DNA of 59,861 nt from Planctomycetota bacterium (GCA_019456145.1 VRUL01000029.1:1-59861); one strand, 5' to 3'; counted from the first letter of the stretch, positions 17,256 through 24,469 are shown. The notes: a model not told the origin generated them from the sequence alone. Numbers and translations: made by a program.

Positions 17256-18041
17256 ATGGAGTATTACTGTGGAATTGACATAGGAGCCTCGGCCGCGAAG
17301 CTCGTAGTAATCGAACCTTCGGGCGTAATTGTTGCCAGGAACATCGGGCGTTCAGGGGTCGACTATGCCGGAACCGCCGAGGAGCTTCTGTCGGGGGTGT
17401 GTGCCGCCGAATCCCTGGACCGCTCGCAAATCGTCAGATCACTTTCGACCGGCTACGGCCGTGACAATGTGCCCTGGGCCGATGGAAAGATGACCGAGAT
17501 TGCCTGCCACGGCAAAGGGGCATACTTCCATTTTCACAAACAAATGACAGTGATCGATATCGGGGCCCAGGACAGTAAGGTCATACACCTTGACCAGGCC
17601 GGGAAAAGGGAAAGCTTCAAGATGAATAGAAAATGCGCAGCCGGTACAGGGGCATTCATCGAAGAGATCGCTTATCGATTGTCGCTGAATGTCTCCGAGT
17701 TGAATGCCCTGGCTCAGAAGTCTACCAAAGAGGTATCTATCGGGAGCTTTTGCACGGTCTTCGCAGCCACAGAGGTACTCGAAAAGATTCGCGCCGGCGT
17801 CGACGTTGCCGATATTGTACGCGGGGCGTTCAACTCGGTTGTCAAGCGGATTATGGAAATGGACCGCGTCGATGGTTTGTTGGTCACCACGGGCGGCGTT
17901 GTCGCGCATAATCCGTTCCTGGCAAAGCTGCTCGGACAATCATTGGGTACCGAGGCGCATGTGGCGCCTGATGCACAATACACCGGCGCATTTGGTGCGG
18001 CCCTGTTTGCGGCCGAACAGGCCCAAAAGCCGGACTCGTAA
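17256..18041 (+). CDS. ATP-dependent activator of 2-hydroxyacyl-CoA dehydratase (BadF/BadG/HgdC family)
   Basis: This 261-residue ASKHA-fold ATPase has a phosphate-1 loop GIDIGASAAKL (about 6-16), STGYGRDNV (about 64-72), phosphate-2 loop DIGAQDSKVI (about 101-110), and the two bridging cluster cysteines in KCAAGTG (Cys about 127) and SFCTVFA (Cys about 166). A homodimer holds one 4Fe-4S cluster between subunits and passes an electron to its partner on ATP hydrolysis. It lies 16 bp after the HGD-D gene, so they form a functional pair. Length equals that of HgdC/YjiL-type activators. Confidence 0.92.
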   Translation: MEYYCGIDIGASAAKLVVIEPSGVIVARNIGRSGVDYAGTAEELLSGVCAAESLDRSQIVRSLSTGYGRDNVPWADGKMTEIACHGKGAYFHFHKQMTVIDIGAQDSKVIHLDQAGKRESFKMNRKCAAGTGAFIEEIAYRLSLNVSELNALAQKSTKEVSIGSFCTVFAATEVLEKIRAGVDVADIVRGAFNSVVKRIMEMDRVDGLLVTTGGVVAHNPFLAKLLGQSLGTEAHVAPDAQYTGAFGAALFAAEQAQKPDS

Positions 18042-18066
18042 TCATTAATCACAATAAATAAGGACA

Positions 18067-19002
18067 ATGAAAATGTTGATAAAAGAGCCACCCGTTGAAA
18101 TTGCCGATGGCCTTTGGATGCTCGGCACGAGTGAATATCCCGTTTTTTTGGCCATGGACCAAAACGAAGGGGCAATCTTCGAAGGCGGCGTAGGCGCCGA
18201 CGGGCCTGTCGTTAAGGACCAGCTTACCCGGCTTGGTATATCGCCAGATTTAGTCAAACAGGTCGTCATCACCCACGCCCATCCCGACCATGTCATGGCG
18301 GTACCGGCGTTTCGAGCCATGTTCGACGGCGTGATAGTCTGTGCTTCGAAACCCGCTGCCAAGACGCTCTCCATCGAAAAGGCTATCGGATTCTTCGCCA
18401 AGATTGACGGAATCCTCACCGAGTCGCTGATCAAAGCCGGCTCAATCACAGAGGAGGATCGTCCGGAGCCGCTGGCTGAAAATCAGATTGCCGTCGACCG
18501 AATCCTTGCAGACGGTGATACTATAACGGTTGGGGGCCTGAAATTTGATGTCCTGGCAATACCGGGACACAGTGATTGCAGCCTGAGCTTTCACGAGCCC
18601 GGGGCGGGCATTGCGATCGTATCGGATGCAACCGGCTTTTACATTCCGGATTATGACTACTGGTGGCCCGGCTACTTCACGGACTATGAGGCCTACCTTG
18701 AATCAATGCGGCGGCTTGCAGACCTCGATGCCAAAGTACTCTGTCTAAGTCACAATGGCGTAATCAAAGGGGCCGATGAGGTCAGGGCTTATTTCGACGA
18801 CGCGATAGCCGCTACCGAAGCGTATCACGAGCGAATCCTTACGGAAATAGAAGCCGGGAAATCCCCGGAGGAAATCGCCGGTGAACTCGGCGCCGAAGTG
18901 TATGAAAAAATACCATTGCTTCCCCTGGATTTCTTCCAAAAGAACTCTGCACTGCTGGTAAAAAACTCGATGGCGTACGCACAAAAGAACAACCGGCAAT
19001 AA
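18067..19002 (+). CDS. Metallo-beta-lactamase-fold hydrolase
   Basis: This 311-residue (309 from ATG 18073) MBL-fold protein has the metal motif THAHPDH (about 68-74), a later GHSDCS histidine (about 167), bridging aspartate in SDATG and final histidine in LSHNG. AAGG at 18060-18063 fits the second ATG (18073) best. Members near aromatic- or acyl-CoA genes often act as thioesterases or ring-cleaving hydrolases. Its position right after the activator gene suggests CoA-ester hydrolysis, but the substrate is not visible in sequence. Confidence 0.82.
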   Translation: MKMLIKEPPVEIADGLWMLGTSEYPVFLAMDQNEGAIFEGGVGADGPVVKDQLTRLGISPDLVKQVVITHAHPDHVMAVPAFRAMFDGVIVCASKPAAKTLSIEKAIGFFAKIDGILTESLIKAGSITEEDRPEPLAENQIAVDRILADGDTITVGGLKFDVLAIPGHSDCSLSFHEPGAGIAIVSDATGFYIPDYDYWWPGYFTDYEAYLESMRRLADLDAKVLCLSHNGVIKGADEVRAYFDDAIAATEAYHERILTEIEAGKSPEEIAGELGAEVYEKIPLLPLDFFQKNSALLVKNSMAYAQKNNRQ

Positions 19003-19106
19003 CAACTTGAACTTTCGGGGACAAGGTGTTGGTCAACGTTGAGGAATACTGTAACAACGCCTCGTCACAAGTGCGAATGTAAAGGCAGTTGGACCTACCA
19101 ATCATA

Positions 19107-20660
19107 CTATGTCCTCTGGCGGAGTTTATATCGCTGAATCTTTCCCGTGGCCGTCTTAGGCAGCTCATCGACAAAGATAACGGTTCGCGGATACTTGTGC
19201 GGCTGTGTGTTTGTCTTGACGAAGGTCTGAAGCTCTTTGGCCAGGTCTTCCGATGCGGCCTGTTTGTCTTTGAGGACCACATACGCCCGCGGTTTGATAA
19301 GGCCCTGCTTATCTGGAACGCCCACCACGCCGCTTTCGAGCACAGCCTCATGGCTTGCGAGTATCGATTCGACATCAGCAGGCCATACGGCCTGGCCGCC
19401 GACCTTCATCATGTCATCGGTCCTGCCGGCGTACCAGAAGTAGCCGTCCTCATCGATGCTGAACTTGTCGTGAGTGTTGATCCATTCGCCACGGAAGGTA
19501 TCTTTTGTTTGTTCGTGTTTGTTCCAGTAACCGTTTGCGATGCTGTCGCCCTTTATCAAAAGCGTCCCGACCTCATCGACGCCGAGTTCTCGGCCGTCAT
19601 CGTCAATTATCTTCGCTTCGTATCCCGGAACGATTTGGCCCGTGCTGCCGGGTTTGGCCTTGCCGGGACGGTTTGAGATGAATATATGCAGGATCTCGGT
19701 GGAGCCTATGCCGTCGAGAATCTCGACGCCAAATCTTTCGAGCCATTTTTCATAAATCGGCTTTGGCAAGGGCTCACCGGCAGAGACACACATTCGCACC
19801 TTTCCCAAACTTTTGCGTTCCTCTTTTTCGGCCAGGTGCAGTAAGGCGGCGTAACTTGTGGGCACGCCGTAGAAGACCGTTGGCTGATAGCGGTCGATCA
19901 CTTCGTACACTTTTTGCGGCACGGGTCTGTCGGGAAGAAGGACCGTCGTTGCGCCGAGATAAAGGGAGAAATACAATCCGTTGCCCAGGCCGTAGGCAAA
20001 AAACAACTTGGCGACGGAAAACGATACGTCCGATTCGACCAGGCCAATTGTATTTTTGCCATATAAATCAGCCTCTACTATCATATCGTGCTGAAGGTGG
20101 ATAGTGCCCTTGGGAAAGCCGGTGGTCCCGGAACTGTAAAGCCAAAAGGCAGAATCGTCTTTGCTGGTATCGGCCGGCTCCAGTTCCGCTGAGGCCGAAA
20201 CCATCAGCTCCTTCAAGGACAGATCGGATTCGTTGGCATCTCCGGCGATGATTACATGCTTTACATATCTTAGTTTCGAGCGAATCGGCTCGATATGGTC
20301 CAGCAGCGACGAATGAATAACCAATACTTGTGCGCGACTATCATTGAGCAGATACTCATAGTCGGCCGGCATTAGCAGCGTATTGATAGGGATCGCAACG
20401 GCCCCGATCTTAATAGCCCCAAAAAAGGCATATACACATTCGGGGCAGTCCGGCATAATGATGGCAACCCTCTCTTCCATGCGGATACCAAGCCCAAGCA
20501 GGGCGTTTCCGGCGCGATTGACTCGGTCATAGAGGTCTCTGTATGTGATTGTTTGATCACCGTAAAGGATCGCTGCCTTGTCGGCCCGACCTTCCTGCAA
20601 ATGCCTGTCAACGAATACCGTAACGGCATTTAGCCGCTCGGGAAGCCCTACCTTGCACAT
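19107..20660 (-). CDS. Benzoate-CoA ligase-like acyl-CoA synthetase (AMP-forming)
   Basis: This 517-residue ANL-family ligase has the P-loop YSSGTTGFPKGTIHLQHD (about 172-189), A5-like GIGSTEILHIFISN (about 315-328) and the C-terminal hinge/lysine region (PKTATGKIQRYKLR, about 500-513). SVAKLFFAYGLGNGLYFSL is characteristic of the benzoate-CoA ligase subgroup. It activates a carboxylic acid with ATP and CoA. It is convergent with the cluster at 14.7-19.0 kb and probably feeds it a CoA ester; aromatic, cyclic or other acids are possible. AAGGAGG immediately precedes the ATG. Confidence 0.85.
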   Translation of the reverse strand: MCKVGLPERLNAVTVFVDRHLQEGRADKAAILYGDQTITYRDLYDRVNRAGNALLGLGIRMEERVAIIMPDCPECVYAFFGAIKIGAVAIPINTLLMPADYEYLLNDSRAQVLVIHSSLLDHIEPIRSKLRYVKHVIIAGDANESDLSLKELMVSASAELEPADTSKDDSAFWLYSSGTTGFPKGTIHLQHDMIVEADLYGKNTIGLVESDVSFSVAKLFFAYGLGNGLYFSLYLGATTVLLPDRPVPQKVYEVIDRYQPTVFYGVPTSYAALLHLAEKEERKSLGKVRMCVSAGEPLPKPIYEKWLERFGVEILDGIGSTEILHIFISNRPGKAKPGSTGQIVPGYEAKIIDDDGRELGVDEVGTLLIKGDSIANGYWNKHEQTKDTFRGEWINTHDKFSIDEDGYFWYAGRTDDMMKVGGQAVWPADVESILASHEAVLESGVVGVPDKQGLIKPRAYVVLKDKQAASEDLAKELQTFVKTNTQPHKYPRTVIFVDELPKTATGKIQRYKLRQRT

Positions 20661-20754
20661 TTTGCCTCCTTAATACTATTAGTTTACGAAATTTTAGAGA
20701 GTCCTGTACGCCTGGTCAAGCAAAACCGCCGGTTTGCATTGATTTTGTCCTTGA

Positions 20755-20890
20755 AAAATTGGCTTTGATTGGGTTCGTTTTGGGTTCGTTTTCACCAAGT
20801 GTCCAATCGCATTTATTTTTATAATCCTTTGTTAATACTTTAGTTATGTTCATTTGAGCTTTCCCAAAATTGGGTTCGTTTTGCATAATT
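20755..20890. repeat. GGGTTCGTTTT dispersed repeat, copy 1
   Basis: Several GGGTTCGTTTT units surround a conserved core TTAATACTTTAGTTATGTTC. The core and its right flank (about 20832-20890) are nearly identical to 55887-55946. Confidence 0.75.
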
Positions 20891-21082
20891 AAGGTCATAA
20901 TTGGTTGGCAAGTTAGGCTGGATAGGCTGTTTGCGCAGCTTGTGGTTGGTGGTTCGCTGTTTATATATCTTAGTTCGTAGTTATTCACTATTGACTCCAA
21001 GCTATCTATCGCCCCCCCAATTAGGTAGTGGCAAGCCCCCTTAGGTAGGGGCAAGCTGCCGGCGTCTTCAAGTTTACCAACT

Positions 21083-21122
21083 GGCAAACATACAAGTATA
21101 TTAACAGATTTCCAAACAAAAG
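21083..21122. repeat. 40-bp dispersed repeat, copy 1
   Basis: It begins GGCAAACATAC and ends TTTCCAAACAAAAG, and matches 56423-56462 at 37 of 40 positions by eye. Confidence 0.8.
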
Positions 21123-21448
21123 ACAAGAAAAAAATAAAAATAATTCAGAAGCAAGGAGTAAGAAGCAAGGAGTAAGATTTGAGATTGCGGCGGAAGACCC
21201 CAGTGAGATAACGCTTCGCTATCTCACGGGGCAGGCGGATTTATTAGCCACGAAAAGGCACAAAATGCACAAAAGACAACGAAAAAAAGACTAAAAAAGT
21301 ACTCGGAAGTATGTAGTAAACGCACAAAAACAGGGAAAAACCTTTTTTTTCTTGATGCTTCACAAAGCACTACATAAGATGTAATTAATATTATAAGCAA
21401 TTTAACCCAGAAACAGCATGTTTACTGTTTCTTCTTAAGAGACGAGTT

Positions 21449-21601
21449 ATGGACTTGGGCGATTTTATTTATGTACTCTGCTTTTCAGTATTTGTTGCTT
21501 TTCTTGTTGGTTGGGTCTTTGGTGAAAGGGCCGCGCTTCGCAGAGAAAGACAAAGAGACCACAATATAAAAGCCCAGGCAAATAAAGATTGGCCGCAATA
21601 G
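21449..21601 (+). CDS. Small single-pass membrane protein
   Basis: This 50-residue frame begins MDLGDFIYVLCFSVFVAFLV. One hydrophobic helix (about 5-24) is followed by a charged Arg/Lys tail (GERAALRRERQRDHNIKAQ), giving an N-out/C-in topology. A purine-rich AAGAGACGAG stands 3-12 bp before the ATG. Its stop lies 3 bp from the end of a convergent broken gene. No family is recognised. Called on TM pattern, ribosome site and packing with neighbours. Confidence 0.45.
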   Translation: MDLGDFIYVLCFSVFVAFLVGWVFGERAALRRERQRDHNIKAQANKDWPQ

Positions 21602-21604
21602 CTT

Positions 21605-21754
21605 TTATTGTTCGGCCTTTTTCTTTTTGGGCCATCCCTTCTTAGGTTTCTTCTTCTGAAAGGCTTTTTTGACGGCATCTTCTCAGTTTTCACCATCAAG
21701 CCCCAAAGGTTTAGGCTTTGGGCCACGCTTCTCGCCCTTGCTTGTTTTGGCCAT
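21605..21754 (-). pseudogene. Small basic protein gene interrupted by an in-frame TGA
   Basis: From ATG 21754 the frame reads MAKTSKGEKRGPKPKPLGL, hits TGA at 21683-21685 after 23 codons, and stays open for 25 more codons in the same frame (EDAVKKAFQKKKPKKGW...) until TAA at 21605-21607. Both halves share the same Lys-rich character, so this is one 49-codon gene with a nonsense codon, probably from TGG. AAGG lies 11 bp upstream of the ATG. Other genes here use TGA as a true stop (queG, for example), so the codon is not generally reassigned. Its start resembles the small basic protein at 22604. Confidence 0.55.
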
Positions 21755-21872
21755 TATTATTGCCTTAATAAAAATATACAAAAAAGTTGAGTTTTGACTG
21801 TTTTTATGTTTGCCATATTCCATATTCGCAGTATAATCACAATAATCATAATGCAATATAAGGAATGACAGA

Positions 21873-22259
21873 ATGAGTATAAAAGACGAAATCGAACAAA
21901 TCAAGGTGAAAATAGAAGAACTCGAAGGCGATTTGCGCCTTGAAAAAGCTGTTCTTGCGCGTTTGGAATCAATTAGCACAAGAAAACGCAAGCCTGTGCG
22001 TAGTAGTCCTTCTGGGCCGCCGCGAAAAGGCTCTTTGGCGGCTTACTTACAAAAGGCCCTCCAAGATTCCAATTGCGCTTTGTCAGTTAGTGAACTTGTG
22101 GAGCGAGTAAAACAAGCTGGGTTTGTAAGCACGGCAAAAGTTGGCCTAAACAATCTTATACCCTCATCGCTGGTTAGACGCCCCGATATTTTCGTCCGCG
22201 TAAGTCATGGTGTATATGACTTGAAAACAAGAGCTAAACAGGAGATTCAAACGGAATAA
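21873..22259 (+). CDS. Coiled-coil protein with HARE-HTH-like C-terminal domain
   Basis: This 128-residue protein has an N-terminal coiled coil (about 3-35: IKDEIEQIKVKIEELEGDL), a basic linker, and a winged-helix-like domain (about 52-120: SLAAYLQKALQDSNCALSV, then ELVERVKQAGF and FVRVSHGVYDLK). This fits the HARE-HTH (HB1/ASXL) pattern used in bacteria to link DNA recognition to restriction or chromatin functions. It is likely a dimeric DNA-binding protein. It is the largest gene of the small-gene island around the tRNA and could regulate it. No nuclease domain is attached. Confidence 0.65.
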   Translation: MSIKDEIEQIKVKIEELEGDLRLEKAVLARLESISTRKRKPVRSSPSGPPRKGSLAAYLQKALQDSNCALSVSELVERVKQAGFVSTAKVGLNNLIPSSLVRRPDIFVRVSHGVYDLKTRAKQEIQTE

Positions 22260-22264
22260 AGTTT

Positions 22265-22295
22265 GAGCCGATGGTGAGTTCAGCACCACCGGCTC
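22265..22295 (+). terminator. 12-bp stem hairpin after the HTH gene
   Basis: GAGCCGATGGTG pairs with CACCACCGGCTC with one mismatch around a 7-nt loop. It starts 6 bp after the stop codon. No U-run follows, so it could be a processing or regulatory hairpin rather than an intrinsic terminator. Confidence 0.45.
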
Positions 22296-22310
22296 GAAAG
22301 GATAATCAAA

Positions 22311-22409
22311 ATGTTTCACAGACGCACGGATGCGTACAGTATTGACCATCCTAATTACTACTTATATCCTCAACCGCCGCCACTGTCAACAGAAAAACTC
22401 TCTACCTGA
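22311..22409 (+). CDS. Possible 32-residue small protein
   Basis: ATG 22311 opens MFHRRTDAYSIDHPNYYLYP, Tyr/Pro-rich, ending at TGA 22407-22409. GAAAGGA (22296-22302) is correctly spaced, and hairpins stand on both sides (22265-22295 and 22413-22437). No homologue is recognised. It is too short to be sure by composition alone. Confidence 0.35.
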   Translation: MFHRRTDAYSIDHPNYYLYPQPPPLSTEKLST

Positions 22410-22412
22410 GTT

Positions 22413-22437
22413 CTGGGCAGGCTTTATGTCTGCCCAG
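22413..22437 (+). terminator. Perfect 8-bp hairpin upstream of the tRNA
   Basis: CTGGGCAG (22413-22420) pairs with CTGCCCAG (22430-22437), followed by TTT. It may terminate transcription ahead of the tRNA or mark its 5' processing boundary. Confidence 0.45.
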
Positions 22438-22451
22438 TTTCCACTTTCTGT

Positions 22452-22537
22452 GGCCGCGTGACGAAATTGGCAAACGTGCCAGTTTTGGATACTGGCGGGC
22501 ACGATTGCCCTTCCGGGTTCGAATCCCGGCGTGGCCA
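22452..22537 (+). tRNA. Type II (long variable arm) tRNA with anticodon UGG
   Basis: All arms fold by hand. The acceptor is GGCCGCG with CGTGGCC (7 bp, one G-U), followed by discriminator A. The D stem is ACG/CGT with a GG-containing loop. The anticodon stem is CCAGT/ACTGG with loop TTTGGAT, so the anticodon is TGG (proline codon CCA). The variable arm is GGGCA/TGCCC with a 4-nt loop. The T arm is CCGGG/CCCGG with loop TTCGAAT. The body, including the GAAATTGGCAAA D-loop and extra arm, is leucine-tRNA-like, whereas proline tRNAs have short variable loops. The 3' CCA is not encoded. It could be a recoding tRNA, a mobile-element tRNA or a decaying gene. Confidence 0.8.
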
Positions 22538-22538
22538 T

Positions 22539-22741
22539 TGGCCCCAGGCTTAATGTTTGATTCCTTTAACCTGGATTATAATCCAAGAAAGGGGGTGAGG
22601 CTTATGGCGAAAATCAAATGCAGACCTATTAGAACGGGAAAACCTGGGCCGAAAACCGTTAGTGTTAAAACACATAGACGGTCAAAGCCCAAGCCAATCC
22701 GCCAAAAGTGCGGATAACGTAGCGTAACAAGCCTGGGGCCA
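22539..22741. repeat. 13-bp perfect inverted repeat bracketing a small gene
   Basis: TGGCCCCAGGCTT (22539-22551) begins two bases after the tRNA. Its exact reverse complement AAGCCTGGGGCCA lies at 22729-22741, right after the small basic gene. The pair could close a long RNA stem or mark the ends of an inserted unit. Confidence 0.6.
22604..22717 (+). CDS. Small basic protein, 37 residues
   Basis: ATG 22604 opens MAKIKCRPIRTGKPGPKT and the product ends with RQKCG, about one third Lys/Arg. AAGAAAGGGGGTGAGG just upstream is a strong ribosome site. It is enclosed by a 13-bp inverted repeat and follows the tRNA. The MAK...GPKP pattern recalls the interrupted gene at 21605-21754, suggesting a small family within this island. 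Function unknown; RNA or DNA binding would fit its charge. Confidence 0.5.
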   Translation: MAKIKCRPIRTGKPGPKTVSVKTHRRSKPKPIRQKCG

Positions 22742-23062
22742 TTTTCTCGTTATCGGCTATATATGTAGTTTTCAAATAGCGTATTATGCAGTTTTGGATA
22801 TTGGTTCTCTGTACATAAGCCGCTTGCCATCTGCTCCTTTTATTGCTTTTGCAGTGCTTTCACCATCATCCATTTTACGTGTATTCCACCGAAAAGCAAA
22901 CTCATTTATATATCTGTGCAAATTTTTTTGCTGACCGCAGATTTCATAGGAAAGTAGTTTTTTTGTCCTCCAATTGTCGGCTGAGGGTCGTAGATAGAAG
23001 TCGCTGTCCGCAGGCGGGCTTTGTTACGATTGCGATAGGGATTAAGAAAAGCAACGGCTCCG
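22742..23062. other. Intergenic region, about 320 bp, no gene seen
   Basis: Between the small-gene island and the 3' end of the proline dehydrogenase gene. No P5C dehydrogenase sequence is recognisable here, which matters because PutA proteins normally continue into that domain. Confidence 0.5.
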
Positions 23063-24469
23063 CTACTTTGCAGGGGGCTTTTGGGTTTGGATGTTGTCGA
23101 GGGTGATTGCGGGGTTTTCGAGTAGTCGGTCTATGTCGGTGTGTTCGGCGAATGTTAGGTGCATGAATGATTCGCTTGAGGTGTTTTCGATGAGCCGCCT
23201 GACGAGGTAGGCCATTGCAGCGATAAGTTGTCCCTGTGGGCAATAGAGGCGTACTCGGCCGGCGATCCCGAGTAAGGCTTTGCGGAAAGATTCGGCCATT
23301 CCGTAGAGGACCTGGAACTCGCTGCGGTTTTGGGGTACGTTTAGCGCGCGGGCCAGGGCCAGGACCGAACATACGCTGCGGATGTTGTGGGAGGCGCATG
23401 CAAGGTGGCAGATGTCGTGGTTTTTGAGGATTGTTTGGGCGGCGCGTTCGAAAGCGAGGTCGGTTTCGGTTTTTATGGTGTAGACCGGGACGGGGGCGCG
23501 GGCTTTTTCGGCGGCGGCGATTTCGTATTCCCAGTAGGCGCCCTTGACCAGGCGGATCGAAATGGGGAGTTTTTCTACGCGTGCCCAGGCGAGCATTTTG
23601 TCGAGTTCCGCGTCGGCGTCTTTGAAGTAGACCTGCATGGTCAGGCCGAGATGAGGGTAGTTGCGGAACTGGGGATCTGAGCGAAGGCGCCGATAGAGCT
23701 CGAAAGTAATCCGGCGGAGTGCTCTGGTTTCGATGTCGATGCATAAGAAGCCGCCCAGTTGGACTACGATTCTGTAGAGGGGCGAGAGTCGTTCGAACAT
23801 GCGGCTGACTGTGGCCTGGAGGTCGTCCGGATCCGGGTGTGAATCCAGGGCGGAGGGCTTTACGGAGATGTTGATTTTGGGGGCACTGCCCCAATCCAGC
23901 AGCGAATCGCCGTTGGCGAGGGGGGCCCAGTTCTGCTGGGCGGTTTTTAGGCCGGCGAGAAGCTGGAAATATTTTTCGATGTATTGACCGACCTGCTGGT
24001 CGGTGGCGGTGTCTTCACCGAGTATGTCGAGGGTGAAAGCAAAGCCGTCCTTTTGGCGGAGCTTGCAGAGTTTTGATACGGTTTGGTCGACCTGGCTTGC
24101 GATGATGAACTGGTGAGCGACGATTTTGACGCATTTGCTGACGATTGCGGTGACAATTTTTCGGCCGAGCGGGCCGAGGAGGCCTGCGATTCGGAGACCG
24201 AGGCGGAGGACCGGGGGCAGTACTTCGGGATGTTTGAAGGACTGGCGGATGTGATCGTACAGCATCTTTTCGGTGGTGAGGCCGGGGAGGCGGTCGAGAA
24301 GTGTGAAAATCTCGGCTTTTAGCGGGTCGCGGCCCATGGCCCAATCCATGAGTCCGCGGACCCATCGTTCGGTGCTGAAGATCGATGGGGCGTTCTTTTC
24401 CATCAGCGTGAAGAACCGCCTGCCCTGTTCGATGATCTGCCGGTCGAGTTGTCCTTTGTCGAGAGTCAC
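23063..24469 (-). CDS. Proline dehydrogenase (PutA-type PRODH domain, stand-alone)
   Basis: This 468-residue protein is a FAD-dependent TIM-barrel proline dehydrogenase, oxidising proline to pyrroline-5-carboxylate and passing electrons to quinone. Signature segments are NISVKPSAL (about 197-205), RLVKGAYWEYE (about 306-316), EFQVLYGMAE and the closing YCPQGQLIAAMAYLVRRLIENTS. The long helical N-terminus (about 1-120) is that of PutA rather than short PRODH enzymes. The usual C-terminal aldehyde dehydrogenase half is absent and no such gene is in the window. Start is GTG 24469 with a weak GGAATGA site. High GC distinguishes it from the neighbouring repeats. Confidence 0.88.
   Translation of the reverse strand: MTLDKGQLDRQIIEQGRRFFTLMEKNAPSIFSTERWVRGLMDWAMGRDPLKAEIFTLLDRLPGLTTEKMLYDHIRQSFKHPEVLPPVLRLGLRIAGLLGPLGRKIVTAIVSKCVKIVAHQFIIASQVDQTVSKLCKLRQKDGFAFTLDILGEDTATDQQVGQYIEKYFQLLAGLKTAQQNWAPLANGDSLLDWGSAPKINISVKPSALDSHPDPDDLQATVSRMFERLSPLYRIVVQLGGFLCIDIETRALRRITFELYRRLRSDPQFRNYPHLGLTMQVYFKDADAELDKMLAWARVEKLPISIRLVKGAYWEYEIAAAEKARAPVPVYTIKTETDLAFERAAQTILKNHDICHLACASHNIRSVCSVLALARALNVPQNRSEFQVLYGMAESFRKALLGIAGRVRLYCPQGQLIAAMAYLVRRLIENTSSESFMHLTFAEHTDIDRLLENPAITLDNIQTQKPPAK

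Larger units (their letters stand above)
20661..21448. other. Intergenic region, about 790 bp, of dispersed repeats
   Basis: No real gene is seen. A minus-strand frame (20716-21126) is open only because it translates dispersed repeats. The region holds the GGGTTCGTTTT repeat (20755-20890), a 40-bp repeat (21083-21122), a perfect 14-bp tandem duplication GAAGCAAGGAGTAA (21148-21175) and fragments such as GGGGCAGGCGGAT. Confidence 0.65.

Noticed and set aside
20716..21126. A 136-codon minus-strand ORF with MQNEPNFGKAQMNITK
   Set aside because: It translates the GGGTTCG and 40-bp dispersed repeats, and the same peptide words appear at 55.7-56.3 kb. A repeat artefact is more likely than a gene.
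22944..23894. A 316-codon frame overlapping the proline dehydrogenase gene on the same strand
   Set aside because: Its product is Pro/Arg/His-rich low-complexity sequence typical of an out-of-frame reading of GC-rich coding DNA.
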